Shown in pieces: positions 1 to 13,400 of a stretch of DNA of 64,000 bases (position 1 is the first letter of the stretch; each line of letters starts with the position of its first letter). Source of the stretch: Pagrus major (Eukaryota; Chordata; Actinopteri; Spariformes; Sparidae); contig NC_133223.1 in assembly GCF_040436345.1 (NCBI RefSeq), forward strand, positions 18,391,113 to 18,455,112. The letters run 5' to 3'. The notes under the pieces are model-generated. The model was not told the origin of the DNA, did not search any database, and worked only from the letters and a program-made list of their open reading frames with translations. The position numbers and the translations under genes were made by a program.

Positions 1-401
1 CTGCCACCCCTTGCATGGGCTCTTATGTCTAAATCTTCACCTTCATCGTCCTCCACCACCTAGAGTAAGAGGACAACAAAAAAAGGCCATCAGTTTTGTG
101 AAATATTTCGCATCAGCAATTACAATATTTTACCGGTCTTTTTTAATTTTGAGCGTTGACATATGTGAGGACAAAGATGGACGACGTGTCTCCTCTTCCT
201 CCCATTGTGCAAAAATGAAGCCAAAAGATACCAGATACAGGTACTGCCATATTGCCCTGGTGATGACATTTGTGCCAGAGTCTGCACAGTAGTGATCTGG
301 AGGAGGAGCAGCAGTATGAAGTTCCTGCGGATACACTTATGACTAATCAAGCTATCAATCATGACATTTCACCCACATTTTTATAGCATCAGTTAACAAA
401 T

Positions 402-912
402 AAAGATGCAATATGTATGAATTGGCCACCTGGCGAATTTATATTCAAAACAAACTAGTAACCACTAACTTATAACTGCAGTTAGCTTGATAGCTTGATT
501 AGCTGTGCATCCAGTGGTCCAGACAGAGAGCTTCGAGCACCAGGGGACTGTTGGCTCAGCAACTACTGAAAATGTTAAATTTAAAGTAGGTTCTATGAGA
601 ACAAAGAAAGTACGATGAACAAAATCATTACTAGTTTTTGTTTTCTTTCTATGGGCCTTCTAACTGTAGCTGCTGTTAGCTAGTTAGTCACTTAGCTGTG
701 CAACAAGCGGTCCAGACTGGGACCTCTGAGCACTGGGGAAGTGTTGGTGTTTGTAGGCCACTGCACAGGTGAGCATGCTAACTTCAGTAGATATCTCTGC
801 AACACAATACATAAACATCATAATGTCAAAACTGTTATTTCTTCACCTTGTGTTGATAATTTTAAGTTCATTTTTGAAGGTCTTTAACCAGAATTCTTAC
901 ATATTGTCCAAC
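402..912. mobile_element. Non-autonomous inverted-repeat element, family A copy 1
   Basis: It begins AAAGATGCAATATGTATGAA and ends in the near-inverse TTCTTACATATTGTCC. Its right half (GCATGCTAACTTCAGTAGAT through the terminal repeat) matches the copy at 55468-55736. It contains a duplicated internal block (GCTAGTTAG-like, around 484-560 and 664-740). It lies just downstream of the collagen gene. The remainder of 1-1154 shows no coding evidence. Confidence 0.7.
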
Positions 913-1154
913 TATTCCAAAAAAATGAATGCTTGAACATTCATCAGTGTACGAAGGACCTAAAAAGTCGTAAACCATCTTTCGGAAAAATGTATTTGAT
1001 GTGTATTAATGAGTTTTAAGTTTGGCTCATGTCCTATCTGCTAACATGGAGGGGGCAGGATTTATGACCGATACTGTATCCAGCCACCAGGGGCGATCAA
1101 CATGTTTTGGCTTCACTTTTGGGGAGCTGTCATGTCATCTATCTTTATATACAG

Positions 1155-1477
1155 TTACTGGTTTTCAGCAAAGACCTGAACAGGGAGAGGATCAGCACTG
1201 ATGGGCAGCGTGAAAGTGTCTCCACGGCCTCGGCTGTTGGTGCGTCTCTGATTTTGGATCTCCTCTTGGTAATTGTAACCGTTCCCGTTGTTCCCGTATC
1301 CGTTGTTTCCATAAACATAACCATTATTGCCGTTGTTATTCTCTCCATTTCCATTGTTTCCATGAACACCATGCCCATGGCCATTGTTGCCGTTCCAGTG
1401 TCCATTTGTAATGCGATTGTAAATAAGGGCGCCATTTTCGTCTTCACAGAACTGGCTGACGAGTTTTGACTCCAGAG
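1155..1477 (-). CDS. Collagen last exon: Asn/Gly-rich C-terminal tail
   Basis: The final exon opens ALESKLVSQFCEDENGALIY, then turns into a low-complexity tail of about 45 residues built from Asn, Gly, His and Tyr (units such as GNNGNG and GYGNNG), and ends QVFAENQ with stop TAA at 1157-1155. No Kunitz inhibitor domain (six Cys) is present, unlike human COL28A1. The tail has only one Cys. Confidence 0.78.
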
Positions 1478-4400
1478 CTGAAAAAAGAAATGAAATCAGT
1501 TTCACTGTACAGATTGTAAAGCCCATTGAGGCAATGTGATTGTGATTTTGGGCTATATAAATAAAACTGATTTGAAAAAAATGATTTGATTTAACTTCAG
1601 GGCCTTTACAATATAATATTAAAAGATAATATATTTCCAATATCTGACTGTGATTATCACCTGGTAGAGTATTGAAGTCATCAATGAGGTACATGTGTTC
1701 GCTGTCGGGGTCAGAGGCAATGAGGTTGAGTTCTCTCAGGAACTCAGCCTGCGTAGGATCTGATGAATTGACAATTCCCAGGGCGTACATCTCAATGTTT
1801 GCAGCATGAGCTTCCCTCACAGCTATATCAAGCTTGACAGGCTCTCTTTTGTCAGTTTGACCATCAGTGATGACGATGGCGACTTTTCTGACTCCAGACC
1901 GAGCGCTGAAGAAAGCCTCCTGAGTCGCCTTCCTGATGGCTGTGCCAGTGTAGGTTCCCTCGCCCATGTAAGGCATTTTTCTGATTGCCTGCTTCACGTC
2001 TTGTTTGCTCATGTAGCGGGCCAAGTTGAACTCCAAATGGACGTCCAGACTGTAGAGGACCAGTCCGATTCGGGTGGCATTTCGTCCGACTGTAGTCCGG
2101 TCCACCAACCTGGTGACAAAGTCCTTGATGATTTCAAAGTTCTCGGGGCCGACACTCTCTGAGCTGTCGATGACGAACACAAGTTCCATTGGTCGTTCTT
2201 TGCACTTGATGCCACATCCTGTAAACAATGAAATACTGTCACTATATGTACTTTATAACTGTCCTATAATAATAATTACCTTATAAAAAAAATGCGCTGT
2301 CCAATTCTGCACCAAACTGATTAACTGAATATTTGACAATGAAACACCTTTCATACTTTTTTCATACTATATCTCTACATCCATGCCACAGAAAGATATA
2401 TCATAACTAATTGCACAATATACTTTGCTGCATGCTTTCCTTTTAGACACCACCTACTCATTAACTGTACCACCAATAAACTTGACTTGAAGTCTTACCA
2501 CAGATTTCTTTGATCAGCTTGATAATGTCTTCTCTCTGAAAAAATATGAGACATTTATATTAGTACAAGATCACTACAATCTATTGAATGTCCAAACATT
2601 AGTTGAATTGATGAACTTACTGTGAGGCCTGGATCTCCTTTTGTTCCTGGTCTCCCCTGGGATTTGAGAAAAGTTGAGAAGAATATCACTGTTTCCGTAG
2701 CGTGTTATCAAAAATAACATAGTATCTCTATCCAAAAGGATTGAGATGTAGATTGAGGTGATGATCGTGATGATAACTATTATTATTAAGTATATGATTA
2801 CAAATGTCAAACAACTAATCTGTATGGAGAGTATACCTCATTTGGGAGCTGTCCAAGTTTTTGGGCAAAGGATCGACATCTTAATCTGATTTGATTCTTT
2901 ACTTGAGGAGGCGAAGATTAAGATCTGTTTGACTTACTGCGTCACCAGGGACTCCAGCATCTCCCAAGTCTCCTTTTGTACCTTTTGTTCCCCTCTCACC
3001 AGGTATTCCACGATCGCCCTTGAACGAAGGGAAGAGTGATTCAACAGTTAGAAAACCAGTAAATCGGATGTTAATAAAATGTTTACAATATACGCGTAAA
3101 TCTGTCACCTTAGCTCCTGGAAATCCATCTCCTTGAGGCCCTCTAGGCCCAGTCATACCTTGAGATCCTGGCTCACCCTGAAATAAAATTTTTGTTTTAT
3201 TGAATGTTACAGGAGTGTTATGCACTTTCAGCAGATCATAAATTATTGTTGTGTTTTGTCCTCTAGCTAGTTTGTCAGGCAGTTCTATTGTGTAACATAT
3301 CAGCACCACTTAATAACATTGCTTCACTTTTACTTGCCATGGACAAGATAGTGCAAATGTACATTAAAAGAGCTTGGTAAGTGATTGAAAGACAGCTTTT
3401 ATGTAAGACAGTGGCAACCTTTACCTTTGGGCCTTGGATACCTTCTCCTGGAGGTCCAGTTGGACCAGCAGGTCCTGGTCTCCCAACATTACCCTGAAAA
3501 CAAATGTTTAAAATCATTCACATCACTGGTTAATGAAAAGAAACTTGCATTTAGTAAATTATCACAGTACAATTTCTTATCTCATATATTGTCCAAGGAT
3601 TCATTTGTGTATTATTAGCTTTGATTGAGATTTGAATATTAAAGGTCCCATATTATGCTCATTTTCAGGTTCATAGTTTTATTTTGGATGTCCACGGAAA
3701 AAAATGTTTAAAAGCTTTAACGCTCAAAAAACAAATCATTTTTCTCATACTGTCCATTGCTGCAGCACCTCTATTCATCCCCTGTCTGAATGCTCAGTTT
3801 TAGCTCCTGTCTCTTTAAGACCCCCTTCCCAAAAGTCCAGTGTGCTCTGATTGGTCAGCTCTCACAGACCTGAGCAGGCACCACCCACCACATTTCTGCC
3901 TCAAGTCTGTTAAGGGTAGTGACATCACAACATTACAGAAGTCGTGACGGCTTGTTTGAAGGCACAATGCTTGAATACAGAATACTGAATACATTTTTCT
4001 GTGAATTGAGCGTTTTTGATACTTCAGCAGTATTTATACAGCACTTAAACCTGCTTTATAATCAGAAAAGACATGAAATATCACTTTTTACAATATGGGA
4101 TCCTAATAATAACTTGATGAAGCTGTTTGTTAGATAATCTTTCTTACAGGTTGTCCTTGTAAGCCCTCTCCAGGTGGGCCGGGCAAACCTGGCAATCCTC
4201 TGAAGCCAATGTCACCCTGAAACAGACATTAAAACCAGTTAGTCAAATAAGCATCCCCATACATTTGCACTAGCTAAAAACAGACAAACAAACAACATGT
4301 AGACACAAACCTTGGGGCCAGGAATTCCTATTCCTTCTGGACCCTGCTCACCCGGTAAGCCTGGCAGTCCGGGAGGACCCTAAAATAAGTAAATTATATA

Positions 4401-7400
4401 AGTTTAGACAAGATGCACAGCATAATCTGGTTACCAGTGTCCAAAATAAACCTTTTTTTACGTACGTAGTCAATCAACTTCTGTGTAGTGATTAAAGCTT
4501 TTGGTAGTAGGCCCTTTTCACCAATGTAAATTTTACTTGCATTTGGCAAGTGATGGGAGCTAATTTTGGACCCTGCTGGTTTCAGAATCTCAGTATATGC
4601 AAGATATTGATGATACAAACCACAGGGCCGGAGACGCCTTCGCCTTTTGGACCAACTCCACCTGGTAAACCCGGATGACCACGTTCACCCTGGTGGAACA
4701 GAATGTAGTGATGAAGACCAACCACATTATGCTGATTAGAAACAATATGGTTAATGAATCATGTATAAACACACAGTGTTCTTAAGTGATTACCTTTGGT
4801 CCAGGTAATCCATGGCCTGTTTCCCCAACAGGACCAGAGGGACCAGCAGGACCGACGTCACCCTGGAGACAAGACAATAAAGACACAGGGTTGAACAGTT
4901 GAACATTTTTTTCTGATCGCATCAAACGCCATCTGGCAGTTCTGGCTGCCTGCTACTATCACCTCGGTGCCAATTATGTTAAGAGACAGTTTGATGATCT
5001 GTTTATATTTATTTACCTTTGGACCCGATATGGACCGTCCTGGCTGCCCTGGCATGCCCAGCTGGCCCGGTATTCCACGTTCACCCTGCAAGGTGTTGAG
5101 TTGGCAAGAGACTTAAAATCCAATTCATGCTCGTCTTTATTTTGACAGCACTTGTACTGACAAAAACATGTAGGGGATTTGTTTTTTGGCTCTATTCAAA
5201 GGTTAGGTTGATGAGGCATAAATCTTCAACAGCAGGTAGTCATCAGAGAATAAAAGGAAAGAGGCTGCTTACTTCATCCAGGAAGCTATCCCATCACAAT
5301 AAAATACTTGTTCCTTTAATTCTTACCTTTGGCCCAGAGGGTCCTGAGATCCCAGGAGGCCCATGTAATCCACGGATGCCCCTCATACCCTGGTCACCCT
5401 GGGAGGGAATACAGCACACATCATCTGATTAACATTGTTGTCATGATAAATTCTGAACTATGCAAGGATATACAACTAAAGCACACCTTCTCCCCTTGAG
5501 TACCAATTCCTTGTGCTCCCTCAGGACCTCTTAAACCAGGTAAACCAGGCTCCCCCTAAGAGAGAAGAGGTAGATGAGACATTTCTAAGAAAATTGTGTT
5601 ACAAAATGGACATTTTCCACAGAGTTGGCATAATGTGCTTTACCTTCTGCCCTGGAGCTCCATCTTCTCCTGGAAGACCAGGAACGCCGCCTAAACCAGT
5701 GCCTCCAGGCTCTCCCTGTAACAGTAAAATGGTATTTTCAATGGATTCAGTATATTGGCACATATATTGACAAATATAGACCAACAATTAATTGACTTGT
5801 TTGGTTCAGTGCATATAGTAACTTACCTTTGAACCAGGCTCACCAATGCCTGTCTCTCCGGGACCTCCCTGCTCTCCTGGTAAACCTTGGTCTCCCTGTT
5901 AATAGAAATAGCATGATGACATTATTATTATTATATCTTTTTTTAAAAAGGACTTGTTTGGCATATTGCTTAGTTTAAGTTATTGTTTGGTGGTACACTT
6001 AAAGGTCCAGTGTGTAGGATTTAGTGGCATCTAGTGGTGAGGTCGCAGATTGCAACTAACTGAACTGCTAAAAACGCTACTGTTGAAACATGGCGACGCA
6101 ATATGGCGGACTCCATGAAAGAGGCCCTGCTCCCTCTGCAGATATTAAAGGCTCATTCTAAGGTAACGAAAGCAAAATGATTCTTAGTTTCAGGTGATTA
6201 TACACTCATGAAAACAAAATTATGAATATTTTATTCCATTTCTGCCCCCAAATCCTACACACTGAACATTTACATTTTGATATTGTACAATATCTATGTT
6301 ATATACTGTTTACAATGACATATGTGATATTATATCCATATTATATTAAATCTGAAACTGAAATCAGCAATATTACAACTGATGAAACCACCTTAAATAC
6401 TCAAAAACCCTTTTTACAGTTCATTTGCAGTTTCTGTCCGTTACTCCTCACTCTTTTGACTCGTCCTACTTCACATTGAAGTGAAAGGACAGTATCAAAT
6501 TGTGAAGCTGAATTGATCTGGAATCAAATTCAGAGAATTGTCTCTGTGTGGTGGGGATGTTAACCATCATGTCAGCTCTTTCTGACCATATAAGCGCATT
6601 CAATCTTGCATTTTATACAGTAAGTGTTTTGACAAACCTTCGGTCCAGGTAAACCCTCTCCTGGAACTCCTCTGCCTCCTGGTGGACCTCTTGGACCCTC
6701 AACTCCCTGATGAGTAATGTAGATTAGAGGGTTGTCAGTGTTGACTGTCCTACTGCTCAATGTACTGTATATATGTAAGTGTGACATTATGAAAACACAG
6801 ATGAAGACATTTTGCTGACCTTCTCTCCTTGTATGCCCACTCCTGTCAGTCCGGTTGGCCCTGGAGGACCTGGAGGCCCAAAATCACCCTGGAAGTGAAA
6901 CACCAGTCAGTTTCATACACAAGAATCACTTCTCAGTGACTCCCTTGACTAAACAAGTGTACATGTTTTACATATAATATCAATACTCCACCCTACACTA
7001 TATTTATTCTGCACTGCTTATATATCTTATATTCTCTTTTTCACTTTTCTGATTTTACTTGTGTGATTTTCTTTTTTATACAGTCTGTATGAGCATCGGA
7101 GGGAACCTCAGAACAAGAACTGAATTGCCAGTAAGTGCTTAATTGCTTAATTGTTGCAAAAAGTTCTTGAATCTAGCAAGAAGATGTTAATAAAAACAAA
7201 ATTCTCCAATATAGTGCAGATCTCCAAGGTCTAATAATTCTCCAAGTTAGACTTTCACTGTACTTAGTAGATGACAGAATAGTAACATAGGCTGTGGGCA
7301 AAGTTTGGCACCCGAAAAAAGATCACCGATTAATCTTTGGGATTAAAAAGTGGATTTATCTTTATACTCCTGTTTATCAGCCTGACTGCAGCAGAGATCC

Positions 7401-10400
7401 AGGGATGTGACCTCCATTGTTAGATGTTTATGTACTGAAATGTAGACTTTCAGCCTGGGCTGGAGGGGAAATGTTACTTTACTTAATGAAATATTACATA
7501 GAGGAGAGGGGGAAAAGAAGAGAGAGAACCGGAGTCTCTGGTGAGTGCTGAGTTCACTGAGAGGTTGACCTGAATTCAAACACACAGACACTTTTGTGAC
7601 ATACCAGGATCTTTTTCTAAATCCAACCATATAGTTTTGATCCCTAAACGCAACCAGACTGTGACCATCAGCTGAATTGTTTCTCAGCAAGCTTTATTTT
7701 GAAAATCTAACGGGATGTTGGATATTAATTATTGCTAATTTTACCGCAGAATGAGAACATTTGCTTTTCACACCTGGGTGTGGTAAGGTGAGACTCTGCA
7801 ACAATGACCTGCAGGTTTATTACACACTTCTGCGTGATACAGAGTTGGAGTTTCTGAACTCTAGCAGGGCTGTAGAGCAGGTTATGCACGCATGTAGGTG
7901 GCACGATACACGATTCATGCCAGTGGTTTCATCCTATTCCAATGATCAACATGTAGCAGTAACAAGCCAAGAAACACAGCTGTCTGCCTGCAAAGGCAGT
8001 GAAGAAGAAAACTGCAAGCTGGTGGGAGAAATGCACTCAACAAGTTTGGTAGACCTGTTACACGCACAATGTGTTTTTGGTGAGTAAAGAAACTCCACAG
8101 GGCACCTTTTAATTACAATGACTGCATTAGTGAGATGAATAACCTCATTTTAATTTGGTTATAGTGTCTTTCATGGTAGTGCAGCACTTTGTTTTATCTT
8201 TAGCCCTCAACCTTTCTTCATTAACCAGACTTTAATGCACTCCTCTCATCTTATCCAAGAAGCTATTTTCAAGCCTAGAGGACATTTCGTTCCCTTATGG
8301 ATTTAATTAGAGCCTTTGTTGTGTTGCCTTTGAGTGTTTACAATATATTCTCTTTGTTAGATGATACATTTATGACCAACCCTTTCTCCTTTGATTCCTG
8401 CACCCTGCTGTCCCCTCGGCCCCCTCGGTCCAGGAAGCCCTCGATCCCCCTGTGGAACAAAATCAGGTGATCTCTGTCAGTTACATCACAGCCACTCGCT
8501 CTTGGGTCACAGCCAAGTCTGCATTGTTCTCAGTGAAGAGAGGATGAAGGACGAGCATGTTGGCTCCTGTTAGCCGTTTGTGATTGATCCAAAATGATCC
8601 TATGCACGAGGAATGGAACCATTTTTTCTTCACGACTACATAATCCTTTAACTTTTACCACTACTAGTGAATTATGAAGTGAGAATGGAAGCAGGCTGAG
8701 CAACATCCAAGTATAATGAAATTCTGACATTTTGATCACCACTGACAGAAGCACTCTGGTCCTTTTGTTTTTTTACAAGAAGTCAACAGAGGATCAAAAT
8801 CTATAAGGAAGTCTGGCACAAGTCAAACAGATGTGTTGTTGCTTGAGGACACGTTCAGTGTTCATCTTCCAAGAGCTTTCTTTAACAAATAAAAGTGTAC
8901 ATAGATTTATTTCCACTACAACCACATTAATGTGCTCCTCCCATTGTAATTTTCACCCACATGTTCTGTCTTGTGAGAGGGTACTGATGCATTACTCCTA
9001 CTTGGGTATTTAACATAAATCTCTCTTCATTGTGGTTCTCTGTGCTGCTGCTGTCATTAATAATCTCCATGAATATGCCCAGCAATCCCATATCAGTTTG
9101 AATGGGGGTATTTGTATTTAGTCTCTTGTTGCTGGTGCAGCATGTTGCAGCACAGAGGGAAAAATACTGTTTTCACAGGCTTAACAAGAGTGAGTAGTAA
9201 TGCTATAGTGAACACCTGAGTTATGAGTCAGTGAGCTGGAACAGAGTGAGATGTGGTTTTGACAGATGCAGGCCATGAACTGCAGAAAGGCCCGGATACT
9301 GTACATACAACTAGACCTGAGGATTCACTCTCTAACATCAGTGACCAGGTCAATACAGTGTGTTTTTTGTTGGTGTATTTTTGGATCTGAGGGTCTATTA
9401 GAAATGCCAGCCATCAGTGATGAAATGTAACTAAGTACCTTTACTGAAGTACTTTACTTAGATTCAGCGTGTCATGCTGTGTTGCGATTGGTCTCTGATT
9501 CGGGTTTTCTTACACATCACTACATGTAGACTATATTCGGACAGTTGCTAGGGCCATAGTTCAAGGTAAAACAACATATTTAATAACCCATTAGATATTG
9601 TTATCATTCAACCACTTTCTAGTAAATATTACCGTTTGATTGCATCCAGCGCGTTTCACTTTGTGGTTTAAATAAAAGTGTCCAAGATACATGTGATGTT
9701 CGAAATTAGCTGTTGTCTCTCGGAAGCTAACGGGTTATCAAATATGTTGTTTTACCTTAAAATATGGCTCAATGTCCGTCCAGATTTTCGGTATACATTG
9801 TCTATTCAGTTGAACTTACAACTTGGAACACAGCAGTATAACATTTGAGCTTCCCACCCTGATTGCAGAGGAAAATGATCGCCATGTGAATATGGTCTAT
9901 TGAGACTTGTGGCTGCAGTGCCCTGTACAATAGATGACACATTTTTGACTAATGTCATAGCAAATCATGAACAGTGGATGAGTAAAGTCAGACAGTTCTC
10001 TGAGACAATGTAACATTTATCAATATTTTTTAAGCATTTAGGCATTACTTGATTAATTTCATAAACCTCGACAATGATACAACTGTTTTGATGAGTTCTC
10101 TGATTATAGACTCCAAATAATACCTTTGGTCCAGGAAAACCTTCGCCCTGGGGTCCTTTATCTCCTTGAACACCTTGCGGTCCTTGAGGCCCCTGTAAAC
10201 AAAGTCAGTGTGCATAATATGTCACCCAAAAAGTGCTCAGGTCAAAGTCTTTCGCTACAAATCACATTTTCCACTTAACAAATATGGACACCACAAAAAC
10301 ATAATATTCAAAAATTTGCCACAGCACAGCTTTAGTTTCTTCTTTACTTACAGGAAGGCCATGTTCGCCCACTCCAGGAGGACCAGGAGGACCTGTTCGG

Positions 10401-13400
10401 CCCTGGAATCCCATGTCACCCTGCAGATTTATATAACGACTTAATTTAATAGGGGAAATACAGATAGCTGCAGATAGCAAATAAACAATCACAAAGTACA
10501 AAAAATATTTTAAAAAAAATTACTTTTGGTCCTGGAAGTCCAATTCCAGTTTCCCCTTGAATTCCTGGAGGGCCGGCTGGGCCTCGTTCACCCTGTGATC
10601 ACAAACATGATAACAATTAACATGCAACATCCTTTAAAAACACTTTTTTGTCTTTATAACCCTTCTCTTTAAACCATCTACATTATGTCATTCATTTATT
10701 GTGTGCAGATGCTCTTTTTGAAGCTATAATAATGCTGGAAGTTCTTTTGTTGTTGTGTGTACTAAACAGGGTGGTGGGCGAGATATTTGATCTCTTCCTG
10801 CAGGTTAGGACAGATACGAGCTCCAGTAATGTCTCAAAGATCAAAAAGCCAAACAACAGTGTCTCAGAATAACAAAGAACTGTTGAAGGCTCTTCACTAC
10901 ATCAAAGTTCGGATTAATTACCGTATTTTCTTGAGGTTTAGGTAGTGGTTTGACCTACAAAAAAATCACTGGGAAAACCAAAATACAGAGTCTGACATAG
11001 AGAGATGTAATAATTTAGTCTGTTTTAACAGAATATATTCATTTCTATGTGCCATTTTACTCCCTTCCATATGAATTTTTCTTAGATGATTATTTAAAGC
11101 TGCTGATATATTTTTTTTTATTAAAAGTGTTAAATAACTATATTAGGACAGTAATCACTGTTATAGAGTATTTGGTCAGTAACACGTCTTTCCTCCTTCT
11201 GCTCATAAATGTTCTGGTATCCCTGCCCACTTTATCCAATCATGAAATCAAAAAATACATATGAAATTAAATGAACATGTCAAAAGTCTCATCTAACAGG
11301 AGTCTCCCTGAGGGATCTAACATAAATAATACTACGTAGGGACCACCAAGAGTCCTGTTAATCTTTGCATGTCCTCACACGGCGAGACACTGAGCATACA
11401 CTGACTTTCCCTGTATGTTATTATCTACAGGCCTCGTTGGAGCAGCTGACGATGCTGTAGGCACTTCCTCGTCTTTATTTAGGAACAGGATACAAGCCAT
11501 GAGGAGAACCTGCAGTGAGATATTTTGCTGGTGGTTCATCACCTTGCTGGTGACTAACAGTAATGATGGGGAGGACTCTGGCTTATTGCCAAATGTTCAC
11601 ACAGGGATCTATTACCAGACAAGCAGGCCTCTGTGCTGCATGGTAATGACCGGGGTGGTAAAGCTCCAACCTCTTGTTTAAACTGATCATAAAAGGAAAT
11701 GTAAAGGTCACAGCAGATGTGCACGATGAAGTAAAAGTCGTTCAAAAGGCGGCTGACCTGCTTTCCCTGAGGGCCCTCTGGTCCCACGTCTCCGTGTGGT
11801 CCCGGTAACCCCTGAGCAGACACAACGAGATAATATCCATAAACATTTGAACATCTGCAGCGATTTACAACTATATAAAGGACATTTTCCTCACAAACAG
11901 TATCCCTAACATATTCAGCAGTCCATGGGTATTTCTAATAATACACAAATATGCAAATTTAGATTGTCACACAAGCTTACAAGTCATATTGTAAGTATAG
12001 CTGAGTACCCCAACTATCAAAAATGTCAATAAACACATCAATTACATATTTTACTATGAAAATATGACTTACCTGCAGACCTCGAAGCCCTCTTGTTCCA
12101 ACTGAACCCTCAGGACCCTGAAGCACATCACAAAGGGAAAAGAAAGACCATAAGATGAAACACAGTGTGAAGGTAAGTACGTAATATTAAACTGAAAACA
12201 TAATATTCTTATTGTACGGTGTCCACAGCGTCGTCGTACCCTGTCTCCTTTGATTCCTGGAGTCCCGCACTCACCCCTCTCACCCTGTGCGGAAAGTGTC
12301 AAACAGGCTTGATTCGAACAAAATAAAATGTTAATTGTTTTCATTCATCTAAATCACGCACCTTCTCTCCTTTGTAACCTGGTTTTCCCTGCAAATAAAA
12401 TAATGAAATACCGTGTAAACAAAATATAGTGACAATAATGATTTTTTTCTTAATATTGATCATGATTATTGGCATTTACCTCAGCACCCTCTCGCCCGGG
12501 TAGACCACTTAGTCCTGCTTCACCCTGATTTAACAGAAGTACACTGTCTCGTTATACCAATTAATAGGAGTTCAAGAAAAATTAAACAATGTCCATTTAT
12601 GTGAATGTGTCAAAGCCCTATAATTCCTCAACATTAAATCAATTTTAAAAATGATCAACAAGCTGATACATTTGCAGTCATTGTGAAGTATATGACTGGT
12701 CATTAGTATTAACAATACAAAGCATATTTAAAACAGAGATACAGCCACATATTGTAAGTGTGACAGTGATTAGCGTTTTTAAAAAATAGAGCCCAGTCTT
12801 GTTATTTTAGACAAACAACTGCGACGAATATACATAATTGTTGTAATCACAGATAGTAATGTCAGCGATGTTAACAATACACATCTGAGTTTCTGAGTTT
12901 TAGTATAAACATAAAGCTTTCAACCTCTTATTTCTTTAAGAGCACTCAAGAGTTTGTGTTGAGTGCGTCCTAATACTTCCTCATTGAACAGATCACTATC
13001 CTTTTTGAACTTGAATGAATTATGTAATCACTGGTAATGATACAGATTACGGTCTCTTTATCATTATGAACCCTTGTAAAGTTCCATGTGCGGTACAGCA
13101 GGCCGCCATGTTTTATTTTATAAGCAAAATTATTTAATGTATTAAAAACAAAATACATATATTTAACTACTGTCATTACTAAAAATGTAGATATCTCTTA
13201 CAAATTACCAGTATATTGATAATCACAGGCAATAATTGACATAAATAAATTCCATACCAACAACTGTTTACTAAAGGCTTATATAAAAATATTTTTTTAC
13301 CTAATACTTTATACTTTTGGGATGACCCAGTTCAGGAAGCTTGACATATTTTTTCCAAAACTGAAACATAGAATTCAGGTGTGCAGCACTCAGGAAGTAT

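Noticed and set aside
10922..10954. A possible 33-nt extra collagen exon (minus strand, VKPLPKPQENT) with acceptor TTTGTAG and donor GTAATT.
   Set aside because: It is phase 0 and would fit, but it has no Gly-X-Y. The helix length without it already matches the known length of about 528 residues, and short pseudo-exons of this quality arise by chance in AT-rich introns.
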